Shown one piece after another: positions 11,690-22,609 of a DNA stretch of 64,000 bases; positions within the stretch are counted from its first letter, which is position 1; every line of letters starts with the position of its first letter. A program made the translations under genes and the position numbers. Origin of the DNA: Anadara kagoshimensis (taxonomy: Eukaryota; Mollusca; Bivalvia; Arcoida; Arcidae); the NCBI GenBank assembly GCA_021292105.1, contig CM037861.1:60371245-60435244 (forward strand). The letters are read 5' to 3'. Below the pieces are notes generated by a model. It saw nothing but the letters and a program-made list of their open reading frames with translations. It was not told the origin of the DNA and searched no databases.

Positions 11690-12560
11690 CTATAGTAATA
11701 CACTGTTTTTTCCAGCTATGTGATATGGAAGTCTGTATCACACGCGTGTGTGATACAACATTCCGTATCACCATAGTAGCCGGAACTCCTTTTAGGGGAA
11801 TTCCCTTTTCCGACAACAATAATATGACGTCATTATGTGATACGTAATGACAAAAATAATATGACGTCAATATGTGTTACATACGTCATGGTAAGTTGGG
11901 AGAATTTACTCGAATTGGGAGAATCGCGGACGATAATAAATAATTTTGTAAAATCAATGTTTGTTTTTTAATTTTTCCCAGTGTTTACGATGGTATTAGT
12001 AAAATGTTAACCAATGATGCGTAAACGAAGAGTTGTCTGTTGTTTTTAATTACTTCTTTAGCAGTTTTTCCAGACAGGTATCAGATTTTTCGAATCAGAT
12101 CAAAAATCGATATGAAATACTGAGTTAATTGTGAACTCTTTGACAGATTAAGCCAAAGAAAGCTTTTCATTTAGTTTGGTAGGGTATGTGATAAATACAA
12201 AACCACACATAAGTGGTTTTCTGACGTAGCTTGATCGCACTCGTTTATTGTGCGAACGCATACATTACACTCGTGCGCAGAGCGCACTCGTGTAATGTAT
12301 CCGTCCGCACAATAAACTCGTGCGATTAGCTACGTCAGAAAACCACATATGAGTGGTTTTGCGTATGTATCACCACACTGTGGTGATACAACAATGGCGG
12401 TAAAGTGCACGTGCACTTTCTCATTGTGACGTCATTAGGGAGTCTTCGATTTGTCAAGTCATAACATAATTTAGTGGTTTTCTGTGGTAAAATGTAATTT
12501 TTGTAAAATGCGCGACTCGTAGTGATACGGCTACAAAAAAAGGGCTCGACCTGATACTGA
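11690..12560. mobile_element. Palindromic element with GTGATAC / GACGTCA motifs
   Basis: The region centres on the large hairpin at 12182-12373. It has related outer motifs on both sides: ACACGCGTGTGTGATACAAC with TATCACCATAGTAGCC at left, and CACCACACTGTGGTGATACA with GTGATACGGCTAC at right. TGACGTCA occurs on both sides near 11825-11870 and 12427. This suggests a TIR element of about 0.8 kb. No transposase remnant is visible. Confidence 0.55.
12182..12373. repeat. Near-perfect 190-bp hairpin
   Basis: The left arm 12182-12279 and right arm 12282-12373 are reverse complements with few mismatches. They meet at CGTGCGCAGAGCGCACTCG, so the loop is only a few bases. The arms carry ACGTAGC, AATCGCAC, GTTTATTGTGCG and ATACATTACAC blocks. 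An inner GTGGTTTT/AAAACCAC hairpin lies near each outer end. Confidence 0.9.
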
Positions 12561-12660
12561 GTGTTACAAGTACATACACACTGTGTATATAATATGTATT
12601 TATTTCGATGTTTTGTATGTGACGGTTTTGGTGTCAATAGTCATTTCAATTAAATTAAAT

Positions 12661-12708
12661 ATCACACACACACACCTACCCACCCACCCACACCCCCCAC
12701 ACACAAGC
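12661..12708. repeat. CA/CCCA-rich microsatellite
   Basis: Imperfect (CA)n with CCTACCCACCCACCCACACC interruptions. Confidence 0.9.
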
Positions 12709-12795
12709 CTGTCAATAAAGGCCACCAAAGGGAACATGTATAAAATGACCTTTATGGGCATGTGACCCATATACACAGGTTCAATCAACCTGAAT
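12708..12795. mobile_element. MITE-like repeat with CCTGTCAATAAAGGCCACC ends
   Basis: It begins AAGCCTGTCAATAAAGGCCA and later has ACCTTTATGGGCATGTGACC and ACAGGTTCAA, partly palindromic. A related copy is at 48390-48545. Confidence 0.55.
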
Positions 12796-12848
12796 TAAGA
12801 GTGATTGGGTTAAATGTTCCATTCACACAATTTTAAATACACACGTTA

Positions 12849-13010
12849 TCAACGCTAAACAGAAGGTGCTTACCCATCCGGAGCACCCTGTCTCACTTCC
12901 CTGGTGTAAGTTTACGTGTCTAACCTGACTTGTCAGTTCCAAAGTATTTACTTTGCTTCTGGGTTGTGATTCGGACATGGATTAGTATGTTTGTTTTTTT
13001 TATTAAATAA
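12849..13010 (+). mobile_element. 3' UTR fragment of the RT element family
   Basis: It matches the 3' UTR seen complete at 39520-39685: GGTGCTTACCCATCCGGAGC, TCACTTCCCTGG, AAGTTTACGTGTCTAACC, then CGGACATGGATTAGTATG. No coding part is present. Confidence 0.85.
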
Positions 13011-13471
13011 ATATCACGCCTTACAATTTAACTGAAGGTTGTATATTGCCAGATCCAGGTGAAAACGTTAATTCATTATATTTACACTCGCTGCTTTTTT
13101 CCTAACAGAAACTTATTGACAAGAACGTTTTCATTTTCAGTAACCTAGCATCGCTTGTCAACCTCTTGGTTGGGGTTCTTTATTGTGACGTCAAAGAAAG
13201 CAACGCTTATTTTAAAGCGTTGAAGTGCTAAAATGACGTCAAAGAAGGCGGAACTGAATGCTTTGAAATGAGTGGCGCTGTTCCATTCACTGACAAAACC
13301 AGTAGATAAAAAATGAAAACCAGTATTTTGAAATATTAAATGATTGGCCTTTTTGCAAATTCTAAGTAGAAATGCCAACGGTTAATATTGTAAATATAAG
13401 AATTCATTTTCTATTTGTTGTGGTTTACGGGGTATAAACAAGATTTTGGAAGTGACAATTTTCATAAAATA

Positions 13472-13477
13472 TTTATT
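13472..13477 (-). terminator. AATAAA poly(A) signal of the claudin-like gene
   Basis: AATAAA on the minus strand 56 bp past the TAA stop at 13533-13535. Position and orientation fit; usage is inferred. Confidence 0.5.
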
Positions 13478-13532
13478 TTTAAAATAAACAGAGCACACAC
13501 TTGGCGTTGTTGCTAAGTTGCGATGTTAGAAG

Positions 13533-13753
13533 TTATGATTTTACGACTTGCATTTGCAGATCAACGTGGTTCAGTCTTGGTACCTCCCAATTACAGAGCG
13601 CTTTGCACATAATAATGAAAGCAACAACACTGAAAAAACCTCCTATTCCAATGGCAATGAGGGACCACGGTAAATTTGATGCTCCTAGGTTTGCTGTCGG
13701 GGTACCTGCAGCAACAACTGCCATAAATCCCGTAACACCCAATGCCAGTATAC
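13533..13753 (-). CDS. Claudin-like gene, exon 3
   Basis: 221 bp encoding the rest of TM3 (ILALGVTGFMAVVAAG), a short loop, TM4 (LPWSLIAIGIGGFFSVVAFI) and a short tail ending QVVKS. The acceptor ATTTTCAG lies just above 13753. Confidence 0.78.
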
Positions 13754-13782
13754 CTGAAAATAAAAGAAAACATATTTGTCAC

Positions 13783-13845
<63 letters not shown>

Positions 13846-15301
13846 CGCAAGCCTTATAAATAAACCAACTTATATTTGCGTGCCATTGCATTTCGCGTGT
13901 TTCGCGAGGAACAATAATTGCGAAAGGTAATCTAATTCTTATAAGTTGCATTATTTATACCAAATATTCGCGAAACTTAATACTCATGAACTGGTTTTGG
14001 TGACAGAATGGCAAAACTTCGAACATTCTCTCTAAAATTGGCTGCATTTGATCCCCGTGAATTATTAAAAATTGTAATATTTCGTCTCCGCGATAAATGG
14101 ATATTTATCTACGCGAATTACCTGTTGACTAGGTAAATGTAAACATGTATATGAAGGTTTACGACACCGATATGAAATTTGTGACAAAACATCCCCGAAA
14201 ACATGTGCCAGAAAAGAAGGGACTTTCTTTTTACTGTAATAACCACTCTGTTTGTGACAGTGAAATATTCGTCATATCCATAATTTGAATAAAGATTGAT
14301 ATTTTTCACTTACTTGTGCCTAGCCGTAACAGGAAATCTGTATGCGCATCCGCGATTAGCCCACAATATATCAACATAGGGTAAAACGTTGGTGCTATGG
14401 GGATTTAACATATTGAAAAAACCAGGCAAATGGCGGATTCTGTTGCGCATATGACGTAAAACGTCACCAAGGTCATCACTTCCGGTGTTAACATCGTCAT
14501 TTTCGCATCTGTAAAATGCCCATTCCGCCAACATTTTCCTTTCTACAGACATACTTTATGACAATCGCGGATGCGCATACAGATTTCCTATTACGACTAG
14601 GTACAAGTAAGTGAAAAATATCAAACTTTATTAAAATTTATTTGATTTTCTATGGATATAAAGAGAATTTCACTGTCACAGTCACAGTGGTTTCTACAGT
14701 AATTATCATTCGCAGTGTTAAAATATTTCAATTTAAAAAAATCACGAATTCAAAAGTAGCAATTGTCACGTGCTACTTTTGAATGTGTTATTCTATAAAA
14801 ATTCAAAAGTAGCACATGAAACTACTAGTACTCGCGGGGATGAAAAATTTTACTCGCGGATATGATATTATGCTAATCCGTTTAAATTAATACACAACAC
14901 CAACCTGAAACGATCTGAGAGACGCACGCTATCTGGTAGTTCCACTTCCTTGGATCCACTCTGCATCCAGCAGTCAAAAGTGTGATAAATCCACCACCCA
15001 GGATCAACCCACAAGATACACCAGCAACAATTTTAAGGATGAGCATTAACATATAGAGTGCTGAAACATTATGTAATGTGTAATGAAAATATTACATATG
15101 CATGCAGTGCTGAAACATTACACAATGACAATGTGTAATGAAAATATTACATATGCAGTGTTGAACTATTACATGTTTGTTGGTTTTAATGCAAAAATGT
15201 TTAATGAAAATATTACAATACATAATATAATGTTCCAAAAAACAGGACACTTACTGTAGAACAATCCATGCGTGCAGAAAAGCATATTTTGAATCAATCC
15301 T

Positions 15302-15361
<60 letters not shown>

Positions 15362-16026
15362 ACTGACATCCACAATAACTGGGGTGAATACTGGTGAGAT
15401 GAACACCGGTGATTCTGTAACAGGAAGGAGAAAAACGCAGTGTCAGACCGGGGATCGAACCCGAAGCTACGACTGAGCTATCTACCCTGACGGTTGACCG
15501 CCATAAATGTACATCCCTCCCATGTTACTTTTGAGTTCCCCACGGTCCTAAGTAGGAAATCTCGCACAAATTCCCTCGGGTGGACTTTATTTGGCTCGTA
15601 ATTGCCACTCTACGACTCCCGAGGGTCACACTGACCAACAAACTGTATCAGGGAGGAGAAAAATCCAGTGTCGGACCGGAGATCGAACCCGGGACCTCCC
15701 ACAATATATGCGAGTATTTTACCACTGAGGTGTCCCCAACACGTGTATCGTTATATCTTACCTTCTAGTGCGCTCCGCTCGTCGCCAGTACCCGACTGAA
15801 GTATGGTTTCATATGTCATAATCTTACATTCACTCATGACACTTTCAGTTAGTGCAGTGGGACAAACTAACATGAAAAACAATCCAACATAAAAACTGAC
15901 CAAATGACTATGCACTATAAACCAAAATGGCATTGCATATGACAAAACTTGAAGGAATGCTGCCAGTGATGTTGCTGCAAATGAATAAGTTATTTTTCGA
16001 TTCGGAAAAAGGAAACGGAAACCCAT
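13533..16026 (-). CDS. Four-transmembrane claudin/PMP22-like protein, three exons
   Basis: Join 16026-15762, 15060-14905 and 13753-13533 on the minus strand. The coding length is 642 bp (213 aa plus stop). Both introns are phase 1 with canonical sites (GAAG/GTAAGATA...TTTCAG/CACTC; TTTCAG/GTTGGT...ATTTTCAG/GTATAC), and the frame stays open across both joins. The protein has four hydrophobic segments: about residues 12-36, 89-120, 131-160 and 170-195. The first loop contains PFWFIV and YVGLFFMLVC, then a second cysteine (SECK). This resembles the W..GLW..C....C signature of the claudin/PMP22/EMP superfamily, with F in place of the second W. Such proteins act at cell junctions or in the plasma membrane; the exact subfamily cannot be fixed. 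Intron 1 holds a CT repeat and a SINE pair; intron 2 holds a palindromic element. AATAAA follows the stop. The first exon, at least, may have an untranslated 5' leader not resolved here. Confidence 0.8.
13788..13842. repeat. (CT)n microsatellite
   Basis: Uninterrupted CT dinucleotides about 35 bp inside intron 2 from the exon 3 acceptor. Confidence 0.98.
14233..14705. mobile_element. Palindromic MITE-like element in intron 2
   Basis: The left arm 14233-14356 and right arm 14563-14705 are inverted copies. Shared blocks are ACTGTAATAACCAC/GTGGTTTCTACAGT, TTTTTCACTTACTTGT/ACAAGTAAGTGAAAAA and ATGCGCATCCGCGATT/AATCGCGGATGCGCAT. The 206-bp loop contains most of an 80-codon ORF (14310-14552, minus) that I do not take as a gene because its ends fall in the arms. 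Confidence 0.75.
14764..14827. mobile_element. Small hairpin MITE, second copy
   Basis: GTGCTACTTTTGAATGTGTT and AATTCAAAAGTAGCAC form the hairpin around TTCTATAAA. It is related to 6509-6577 and 31877-31963. A further ATTCAAAAGTAGC lies just upstream at 14748. Confidence 0.72.
14905..15060 (-). CDS. Claudin-like gene, exon 2
   Basis: 156 bp, too short and internal to be listed as an ORF. It reads LYMLMLILKIVAGVSCGLIL..., then a charged DPRKWNYQ segment and the start of TM3. It has an AG acceptor at 15061-15062 and a GT donor at 14904-14903. Confidence 0.78.
15308..15358. repeat. (CT)n microsatellite
   Basis: CT dinucleotides in intron 1, preceded by a C run. Confidence 0.97.
15424..15745 (-). 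mobile_element. Two tRNA-like SINE heads in intron 1, minus strand
   Basis: Two related units, 15424-15505 and 15652-15745, each read on the minus strand as a tRNA-like head with B boxes GGGTTCGATCCCC and CGGGTTCGATCTCC. Each is followed by an ACACTG..TTTTTCTCCT body. The second stops only about 16 bp from the exon 1 donor. Confidence 0.65.
15762..16026 (-). CDS. Claudin-like gene, exon 1
   Basis: ATG at 16026-16024, 88 codons plus one base, encoding TM1 and the first extracellular loop with the GLF..C motif. It ends at GAAG before GTAAGATA (phase 1). Confidence 0.78.
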
Positions 16027-16086
16027 TTTTTTTCAAAACAATGACCAACTGGCAGCCATCAAATATACGTCACACGTTCATGTATA

Positions 16087-16094
16087 TGACGTCA
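16087..16094. promoter_or_regulatory. CRE-like TGACGTCA upstream of the claudin-like gene
   Basis: A perfect CRE palindrome about 60 bp upstream of the ATG. TGACGTCA also occurs in nearby repeats, so function is uncertain. Confidence 0.3.
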
Positions 16095-16707
16095 TAGATG
16101 AAAGACGTAAACATCAAGCCTTCTTGTGACGAGACAGATACTGTGTACAAAACAGTTGACAGATTGACGCATGTTAACTAATGCATTGACCAATACATTG
16201 TAAAAATAATTTAAAATTAAGTTTTGTTTCACTAATTTTAAACGAGATTTATTTATTTATTTATTTATTCCTTTGTTTTTCAATAATGCAAAAATTTCGA
16301 AAAATCCATTTATTCCGATTTTCGCGATTTATTTACTGATTCAGGTGAGATTTTTTTTTAAGTTTTTGATTTAAAAAAATGAACGCAATTTTGTTCTTAC
16401 TATCGGCTTAGTATGCTGCAGAAAAAGGAACAACGCTAATATTTCAAAGATTTGATCGCACGGTTAAAAATTATTTACTTACATGAGCCGAGTCGTTGCT
16501 TATAATCCTAATTTCGATCTAATCCATGCATTTTAACTCCTTTAATACACCAAAACGTATTTTGGATGGGTGTTTACAATGGTAAAAAAATTGACAAAAT
16601 GGTGGTGTGTTTCGTGTGACGTAATGATGACGAAAGAATCTATTATTGACGTAGGTTCGCCGCGGGGTAGGCCTACTATGAAGGGTAGCTCAAAGGTCGG
16701 GTTGAGT

Positions 16708-16785
16708 TTAACCCTCTTGCTGCCAGAGGTACCATATGTGGTCTCTACCGGCTCGCTGCCAGAGGTACCATATATGGTCTCTAAA
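16708..16785. repeat. 36-bp duplication (GCTGCCAGAGGTACCATAT)
   Basis: Two copies of CTGCCAGAGGTACCATATGT followed by GGTCTCTA, inside the left arm of the 4.4 kb element. Confidence 0.85.
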
Positions 16786-17188
16786 ACATGTTTCATGTAC
16801 CTTCCAATATTTTGTTCATATTTCGGGAGTAAAAGGACAGTTTGGAAAAAAAAAGTAATAAAAACGTAATATTTAATAGTTTTGCTCGAAATCAAGCGTT
16901 ATATTAGTGACGTCATCGAAGTATTGATTACGTCATATCATTTTGCGTACTTGCGTTGGATGAAAAATGGATAAAGAAAGTCTTTCAGTGATTGGGAGGA
17001 AATAGTGTCATCTTTACTTCGTCCTCGGATATGCTTCTCTGTCAATGAACCACAAAATTATAGTCCCCGTTAAGTTATTTATTTATTTGTTTATTTATTT
17101 ATTTTGTCATTAACATCAACAAGAGAAACTACTAGGTATACTGCCCAAAAACTGGAAGAACATTTAGTAGAAAGCACAGTAAAAAGTT

Positions 17189-17345
17189 GACATGTCGAGA
17201 TACTTATGTCGACTAGTCATGGTAAATATCTCGACATAAGTATCTCGACATTTTGTGCTATTTACCGAAACTCACAACTTTCCTTCATATGTTATCTCGA
17301 CTTGTCGTGATATTAAGTCAACATGTCGAGATAATTTTATGTCGA
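17189..17345. repeat. Palindromic ATGTCGAGATA repeats
   Basis: Several direct and inverted copies of ACATGTCGAGATA and TATCTCGACATAAGTA form overlapping hairpins. Confidence 0.85.
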
Positions 17346-17584
17346 CTGAAATTTGTAATATGTAGTATTTTTATTGTTTATTAGGTTAATAATTTTGTTG
17401 TATTCTGCCGCTATCAATATATGTACTTATGTTGTTGTGCTATAAGCTGTACTGCTTTTTATGCAATAAAGAGTACGTTATGTTATGTTACGAAATTATC
17501 TGGATGTCAGAAATTACCCACCATACACAAGCCTTAGGATTTATTTGACATGTTAGTACAATTGGAAACCTAAAGAGTGTATAA

Positions 17585-17715
17585 AAAAACTTATTTCGTA
17601 TATTCGAAATAGTTATATGGTATTTTCAATTCAGTATTTCGTATATTCGCAATAATTATTTGTATTTTCGCAATCATTATATTTTTTATTCGGAATCGTA
17701 TTTCGTATTTTACGC
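17585..17715. repeat. TTTCGTATATTCG-type array, left inverted copy
   Basis: About five degenerate units such as TATTTCGTATATTCGCAATA. It is the inverted partner of 19440-19650. Confidence 0.8.
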
Positions 17716-18364
17716 GTACAGAAGCCCGTTAGTTCAAGATCATGAAATATTTACTACCTGGGATTTTATTTTATCTTACGATCGCAACATAATAGCTAGA
17801 TAAACATCATAAAGCTAGCTACTTGTAACTGGCCACTAAATAGCTGACTACTTGTAGAAGGTAGTTAATTGGGTAAGTGTTGTTTTACGTCGTATCAGCT
17901 ATTTATATTGATCTTATTAACCACATATTAGTGTGAACGGTGCGTGAGTCTGTGCAAGTATTCCAGAGCTACTATAGGTATTCCAAAATCTGATGACAGT
18001 CAGCTGAACATCCGACGGACTTATGAATTATAAAAATGAAACGAAACTGCCGTGGGCCTATCCCAACACAGAAAACATGTCTTGCTTAAAAACTTCAGAG
18101 TAAGAGTAGAGTATCAATAAAAACAAATCAATCGGTCAGAAAGTCAACAAGTATAGTACATGGTGATTTCTATTAACAATATTAAGTATCTAAATGATTG
18201 ATTGGTAGGCGGCGGTCTCGGGTTCGATTCTCAAGTTTCAACTTGTCAAAATACATAATAATAAAGTGGTTGTCAGGACCATATCTGAAGTGCGTTACTT
18301 ATTTAACATTCGATAATATGTTCCTTTAATTTGTAAAACATCTAACCAAACGATTATTATCACA

Positions 18365-18810
18365 CTTCACGATGAGTTGTCACTACCAAGTATGGTAACC
18401 CCCAGTGCCTCGAAACACATTGGCTTAAATCATCAATGTAAGCACATACCATTATACAGTATATTTCATATAGACGGGAAATACAGTGTCTAAGCAAAGT
18501 AAAGCTTGGACTGTGCTGAAAATTTCGAAATATCATTTTGTAACACTATGCTTTAAGCCAATGTGTTCCGAGGCACTTGGGATAACCGCACTTGGTAGTG
18601 ACATTGCCTACAGAGTATTACAAAATATACTTCGAAAGATTCAGTACAGCGAAAGTTTAACTAGAAAGCTTCACTATGCTCGAATACTTTACTCTCAGAA
18701 CATATGAAATATCCCGTGTAATGATATATGTGCTTACATTGATGCTTTAAGCCAATTTGTTCCTAGGCTCTGGGGATGACCATACTTGGTAGTGACATTG
18801 CATAGAATGT
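18365..18810. repeat. Triplicated block, one copy inverted
   Basis: Copies at 18365-18470 (inverted), 18550-18625 and 18700-18810 share TTTAAGCCAATGTGTTCC and CTTGGTAGTGACATTGC; the outer two also share ATGTGCTTACATTGATG. Confidence 0.85.
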
Positions 18811-19107
18811 AATCGAGTGGAATACATATAATTTCTTATTCAATGTTGAATAGGTAACGTACTTGAGGTATCATTGCCGGTATAACATTCATCTGTGATA
18901 CCAAGTGTTCATTGTTAATAAGAATTACCAATTTGAAAAATATATATTGATGTACCTGAAAATGATTATCTAATAGTCTTTTTATAAAACATTTATTTCT
19001 TTAAAGAACTGATTACTAGTAGCTAACTTTTTCCCAGAGGTGACTAACTTTTCCACAAGTAACTGCATCTGTTGTAAACTTTGACGCATGCATACGAATC
19101 ATTGTGC

Positions 19108-19312
19108 CTCTCAACACCTAGGTTTGGATCGCCCTTGGACAGATCCTAGTATAAGAAAGTGCAGTTCGTTCGCAGATGTCGGTGGTTTTCCTCCAGATTC
19201 CGCTTTCCTCAACCATCTCAGTCCACCATCTCAGAAATGACCCTCTTGATATGAGTGATAGAATCTTGACTGCGGCGTAAAACACCATTATTCTAATCCA
19301 ATCCACTTCAAA
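19108..19312 (+). mobile_element. SINE-like fragment with ACACCATTATTCTAATCC tail
   Basis: It contains TCGGTGGTTTTCCTCCAGAT and TTGACTGCGGCGTAAAACAC, then CATTATTCTAATCCAATCCA. This looks like the 3' body of an invertebrate SINE with a short-repeat tail. A similar tail is at 47297-47325. Confidence 0.55.
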
Positions 19313-19439
19313 AGTTAACCGATTGTAGCGAGCTTTTCATTGCTTGTCTTACAGGAAGTAAGTTGATATAATTGAGCTCCGCCGCAAGATAATTACTTGC
19401 GATCGGAAGATAAAATATTTTCACAGCCTTGCACAAACA

Positions 19440-19650
19440 GGCTTCCGTAGAATACGACAAACCATTTCGAAAATACGATATAATTACTGCGAAAATACGA
19501 AATAACTATAGGCGAATATACGCAATAGTAATTCTGAAATTCAAAATACGATTTCTTCGAAAATACGAAATTACTATAGCTAAAATACGAAAAACTTTTT
19601 TCGAAAATGAGATAAAACTATTGCGAAATTTCGAATATATATAAATGCGA
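19440..19650. repeat. CGAAAATACGAAATA array, right inverted copy
   Basis: About ten degenerate units of roughly 20 bp, such as CGAAAATACGAAATTACTAT, inverted relative to 17585-17715. Confidence 0.85.
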
Positions 19651-20872
19651 AATAACCTTTTTTACACATGTCACCTTACGGGCTCTGTTGAAAACTCATA
19701 CCAAGGACGAAGAATTTAGATGATGTATACTACTAAACTTACCTCTTGACTGCTCGATTTTACACTTAATTAAATATTGTAGATTATACAAAAATAAGTC
19801 TGATTAGGTGAAACATCACAACAGCGCCTTTAGTTAAAGGCCCCCTAATTTATTTTAATAAAATTAATTTATAGTCTTTTTAAAACTACCTATAAGATTT
19901 AAAACACTTAAAAGAAGTTCAAAAGAGATTTTTGGTGGAGAAAGTTTCAATTTATGATTATTTAAAATGATGTCATAGCGTTTTACCATATCAAAACAGT
20001 AGTGTTTACAAATAAAGCAATAAAAAGTGCTCTAAATTAAGTCACGTGGTGATTAAATTCACACTACACATATTCCGTAACATTATATATCGGTATCAGT
20101 GAGGGAGTGTGGCGGCGTACTGACTCGGTGATCTAGCTACTTATAATTAAAGTCGCCCCGAGTGCGCTAGTACAAGGCAGACCATACAACACACTCGCAC
20201 TTCACAAGCATACACGAAATTGTTCATAGATTAATCCATAGAAATTATTAAAATGCTTCTCGTCGCGAATAGCTGAAAAATTGCTGATGCGAGAAAGAGC
20301 GTATTAAAACTTCAACTCTATGTTCAACACTTTTAATTCTGGAATTATACAATTCCCTAAAATTTACTTTATGAGAAAGATCTACAAATAAATCTGTCTA
20401 TAATACTGAAAATTTCATCAAAATCGGCCAAATAACAACTTCAGAATGAATGTTTTAATACTGTGTATAAAATAAATAAAGACAGGTGCTGTTTTTTTCT
20501 GTGGTCATTTTTTGATGACGCAGTAATGATGACGTTACAATCTCGGCGCAGCGTTGACGTAATTTGAACTGTTCTGTGGCAGCAAGAGGGTTAAAAGTTT
20601 GAATTTACGTCATTTTTTTTTTTTTCAAAAAATTGAAAATGGAGAAAGGTAGCTCACTTTATTAAATCAATTTTGGTCATTCCAGTTCTTGAGCTGCACT
20701 ATCTACGTAAATAGTCGACTCTTTCGTTATGAGAACCCCGCCATTTTGTAAAAATGATTACCATTGTAAACACCCATCCAAGTGATATTTTGTCGCATAA
20801 AATGATATAAATTAAGCGATATAGCCAAAACAGGATTTTTTAGTAACGACTCGGCCCATGTAAGTAAAAGAA

Positions 20873-21300
20873 TCATTGATTTGTACCCGTCATATTAAAA
20901 TTTATAAAATATTTTGCGATTTTGCTTTCTCCGAAATAGGCTAAATAAACAGTAGTTTCCATTAGTTATGTAACCCATGTATCCGATCTGAGGAGATGGA
21001 GATACAAGGTTCAGATTTTTTCTCTAAACTGATTAGAGTTGTGTCTCTTCTTCCTGGCTTAGAAATGATTTTTATCACGATCATAAGTTGATCTAGAATT
21101 ACAAGACAGTTATCTCTTAATTTCTCATATTGTGGCATTTTTCTTGTCATAAATATCTCTCTTACCTTGAAAACTAAATGTATATACTTTGTAGTGGCGG
21201 ACACAGGGGTGGGGGTTCTGGGGGTCGGGATCCCCCTTTATTTCCGTCCATGATATTACAATTACTTAGATTGCAGTAAATGTGCAGGATTTTATTCAAC
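20873..21300. other. Intergenic DNA with a G-rich element fragment
   Basis: No gene was recognised. At 21197-21300 GTGGCGGACACAGGGGTGGG and CCTTTATTTCCGTCCATG resemble 59100-59215, so the right part is a dispersed repeat fragment. Confidence 0.5.
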
Positions 21301-21315
21301 ACCACCCCACCCAAC

Positions 21316-21490
21316 CCAGATGATGATCTGATGATGATGATGGTGGTGGTGGTGGTGGTGATGTTGGTGGTGGCTGTGGTGAAGATGATGATGATGGTAA
21401 TGATGGTGATGATGATTGGTTAATTGTTGTTGTGTTGTTGTTGTTGATGATGATGGTGGTGGTGGTGGTGGTGGTGGTGGTGGTGGTGAT
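21316..21490. repeat. TGG/TGA trinucleotide-rich repeat
   Basis: Runs of GATGATGATGGTGGTGGTGG and TGTTGTTGTTG. Confidence 0.95.
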
Positions 21491-21499
21491 GACTACGAC

Positions 21500-22286
21500 G
21501 ACGTTATTTGATATAGCTGCCAGAATATTCATTTTTATAACTTTTAAGATGATAGAAATCGAATTCCCCCGTTAATTTTTATTCGACGGGACCTCTATTT
21601 GAGGCCACTTATCGCATCAATAATTACAACATAATCAAGTCTACTATATTTACTTAATTTGCTTACCAGCATTAGGGTTTTTATACAAGAAAAAAAAACA
21701 CTGTCGAATGACAAAAGTCTGGTCCCATCTTTTTGTAAATTGACAGCCAGCTACAAAAACCAAGCCAAAATGTCAATTTCTAGATCGTTTGGGAATTTAT
21801 AAGCGTTTAAAATACTGGCATAATCGTATATAAACATAATGAATATACGTATAGTTCTGATTCGGTTTGTATGCAATGAAAATCAACGTTTTTATTGTTC
21901 AAATGTATTTTGCTGTTTATTTACTGATGTATACATATATCAATCGTGACAAACGACAACCATGGGAATATAATCGTCAAATATGAACCAGAACGCATTT
22001 CTAATCTTTATATAGCAAATAAAATAGCCTAATGCAACTCGGTCTTAGAATTGCCTTATTTGCATTATAATCAGTTCCAAAAGATGAAATTGATATTTTG
22101 TATTGTCCCATAGGAACGAAAACCGCCAATTGTCCATTTCTCGGCCATTACTTAACTTCTAGAGTTTATCAGTAGACATATTTAAAAATGGTAATTCGTG
22201 TCTAGAATGTCACGGCAAATAATCGAGAGTGTATGTCACAGGGATAACCTTTGCTGAGTTTTGTATTACAAGTGAGTCATATTCTG
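21500..22286. other. Intergenic DNA, nothing recognised
   Basis: No ORF, TIR or tandem structure of note. Confidence 0.5.
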
Positions 22287-22514
22287 TATAGGCAAACAAC
22301 ATTAACCTGTCGACTTGGCCTTTAATTTAAGTTATTTATTATGGACCATGGCAGTAGAGTTACCTGGGTTTATTTCGTTTATATCATGGGGAAACGTGTA
22401 TTTATTATGTATTATCTGCGAATCTTAACACTGCTTATGTATTGAGTTGACTATTGTATATATGAATAGTTGTAATGAAAGATCAAGCGGACAGGTCAAT
22501 GTTGTTTGCCTATA
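22287..22514. mobile_element. TATAGGCAAACAACA MITE, copy 1
   Basis: 228 bp with terminal inverted repeats TATAGGCAAACAACATTAAC and (read inward from the right) TATAGGCAAACAACATTGAC, continuing CTGTCCGCTTGATC. This is the best-preserved of five copies in the window. Confidence 0.88.
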
Positions 22515-22609
22515 TCAGGATTTCACTGTTTAAAACGTTTAACCCGACTGTTTAAGCCTTTAATCACAGTTTTATATTGATTTGAAAACATAAACATTTT
22601 AGGTATCAT

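Larger units (their letters stand above)
16474..20866. mobile_element. 4.4 kb nested inverted-repeat element
   Basis: The outer inverted ends start TTACTTACATGAGCCGAGTC (left, 16474) and TTACTTACATGGGCCGAGTC (right, read inward from 20866). Homology continues through TTGGATGGGTGTTTACAATG, ACAAAATGG and TAACCCTCTTGCTGCC for about 270 bp (left to 16740, right from 20580). Inside lie an ATGTCGAGATA palindrome cluster, inverted arrays of an ATTTCGTATTTTCG unit and a triplicated 100-bp block. No transposase was recognised, so it is best read as a non-autonomous or composite DNA element. No clear target-site duplication was found. Confidence 0.75.

Noticed and set aside
14310-14552. 80-codon minus-strand ORF in intron 2
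   Set aside because: Most of it is the loop and arm of a palindromic element and it resembles no family I know.
16570-16895. ORFs of 99 and 117 codons on opposite strands
   Set aside because: They lie in the left arm of the 4.4 kb inverted-repeat element and include the 36-bp duplication.
21296-21532. Ser/Pro/Thr-repeat ORF
   Set aside because: It is a trinucleotide microsatellite translation.
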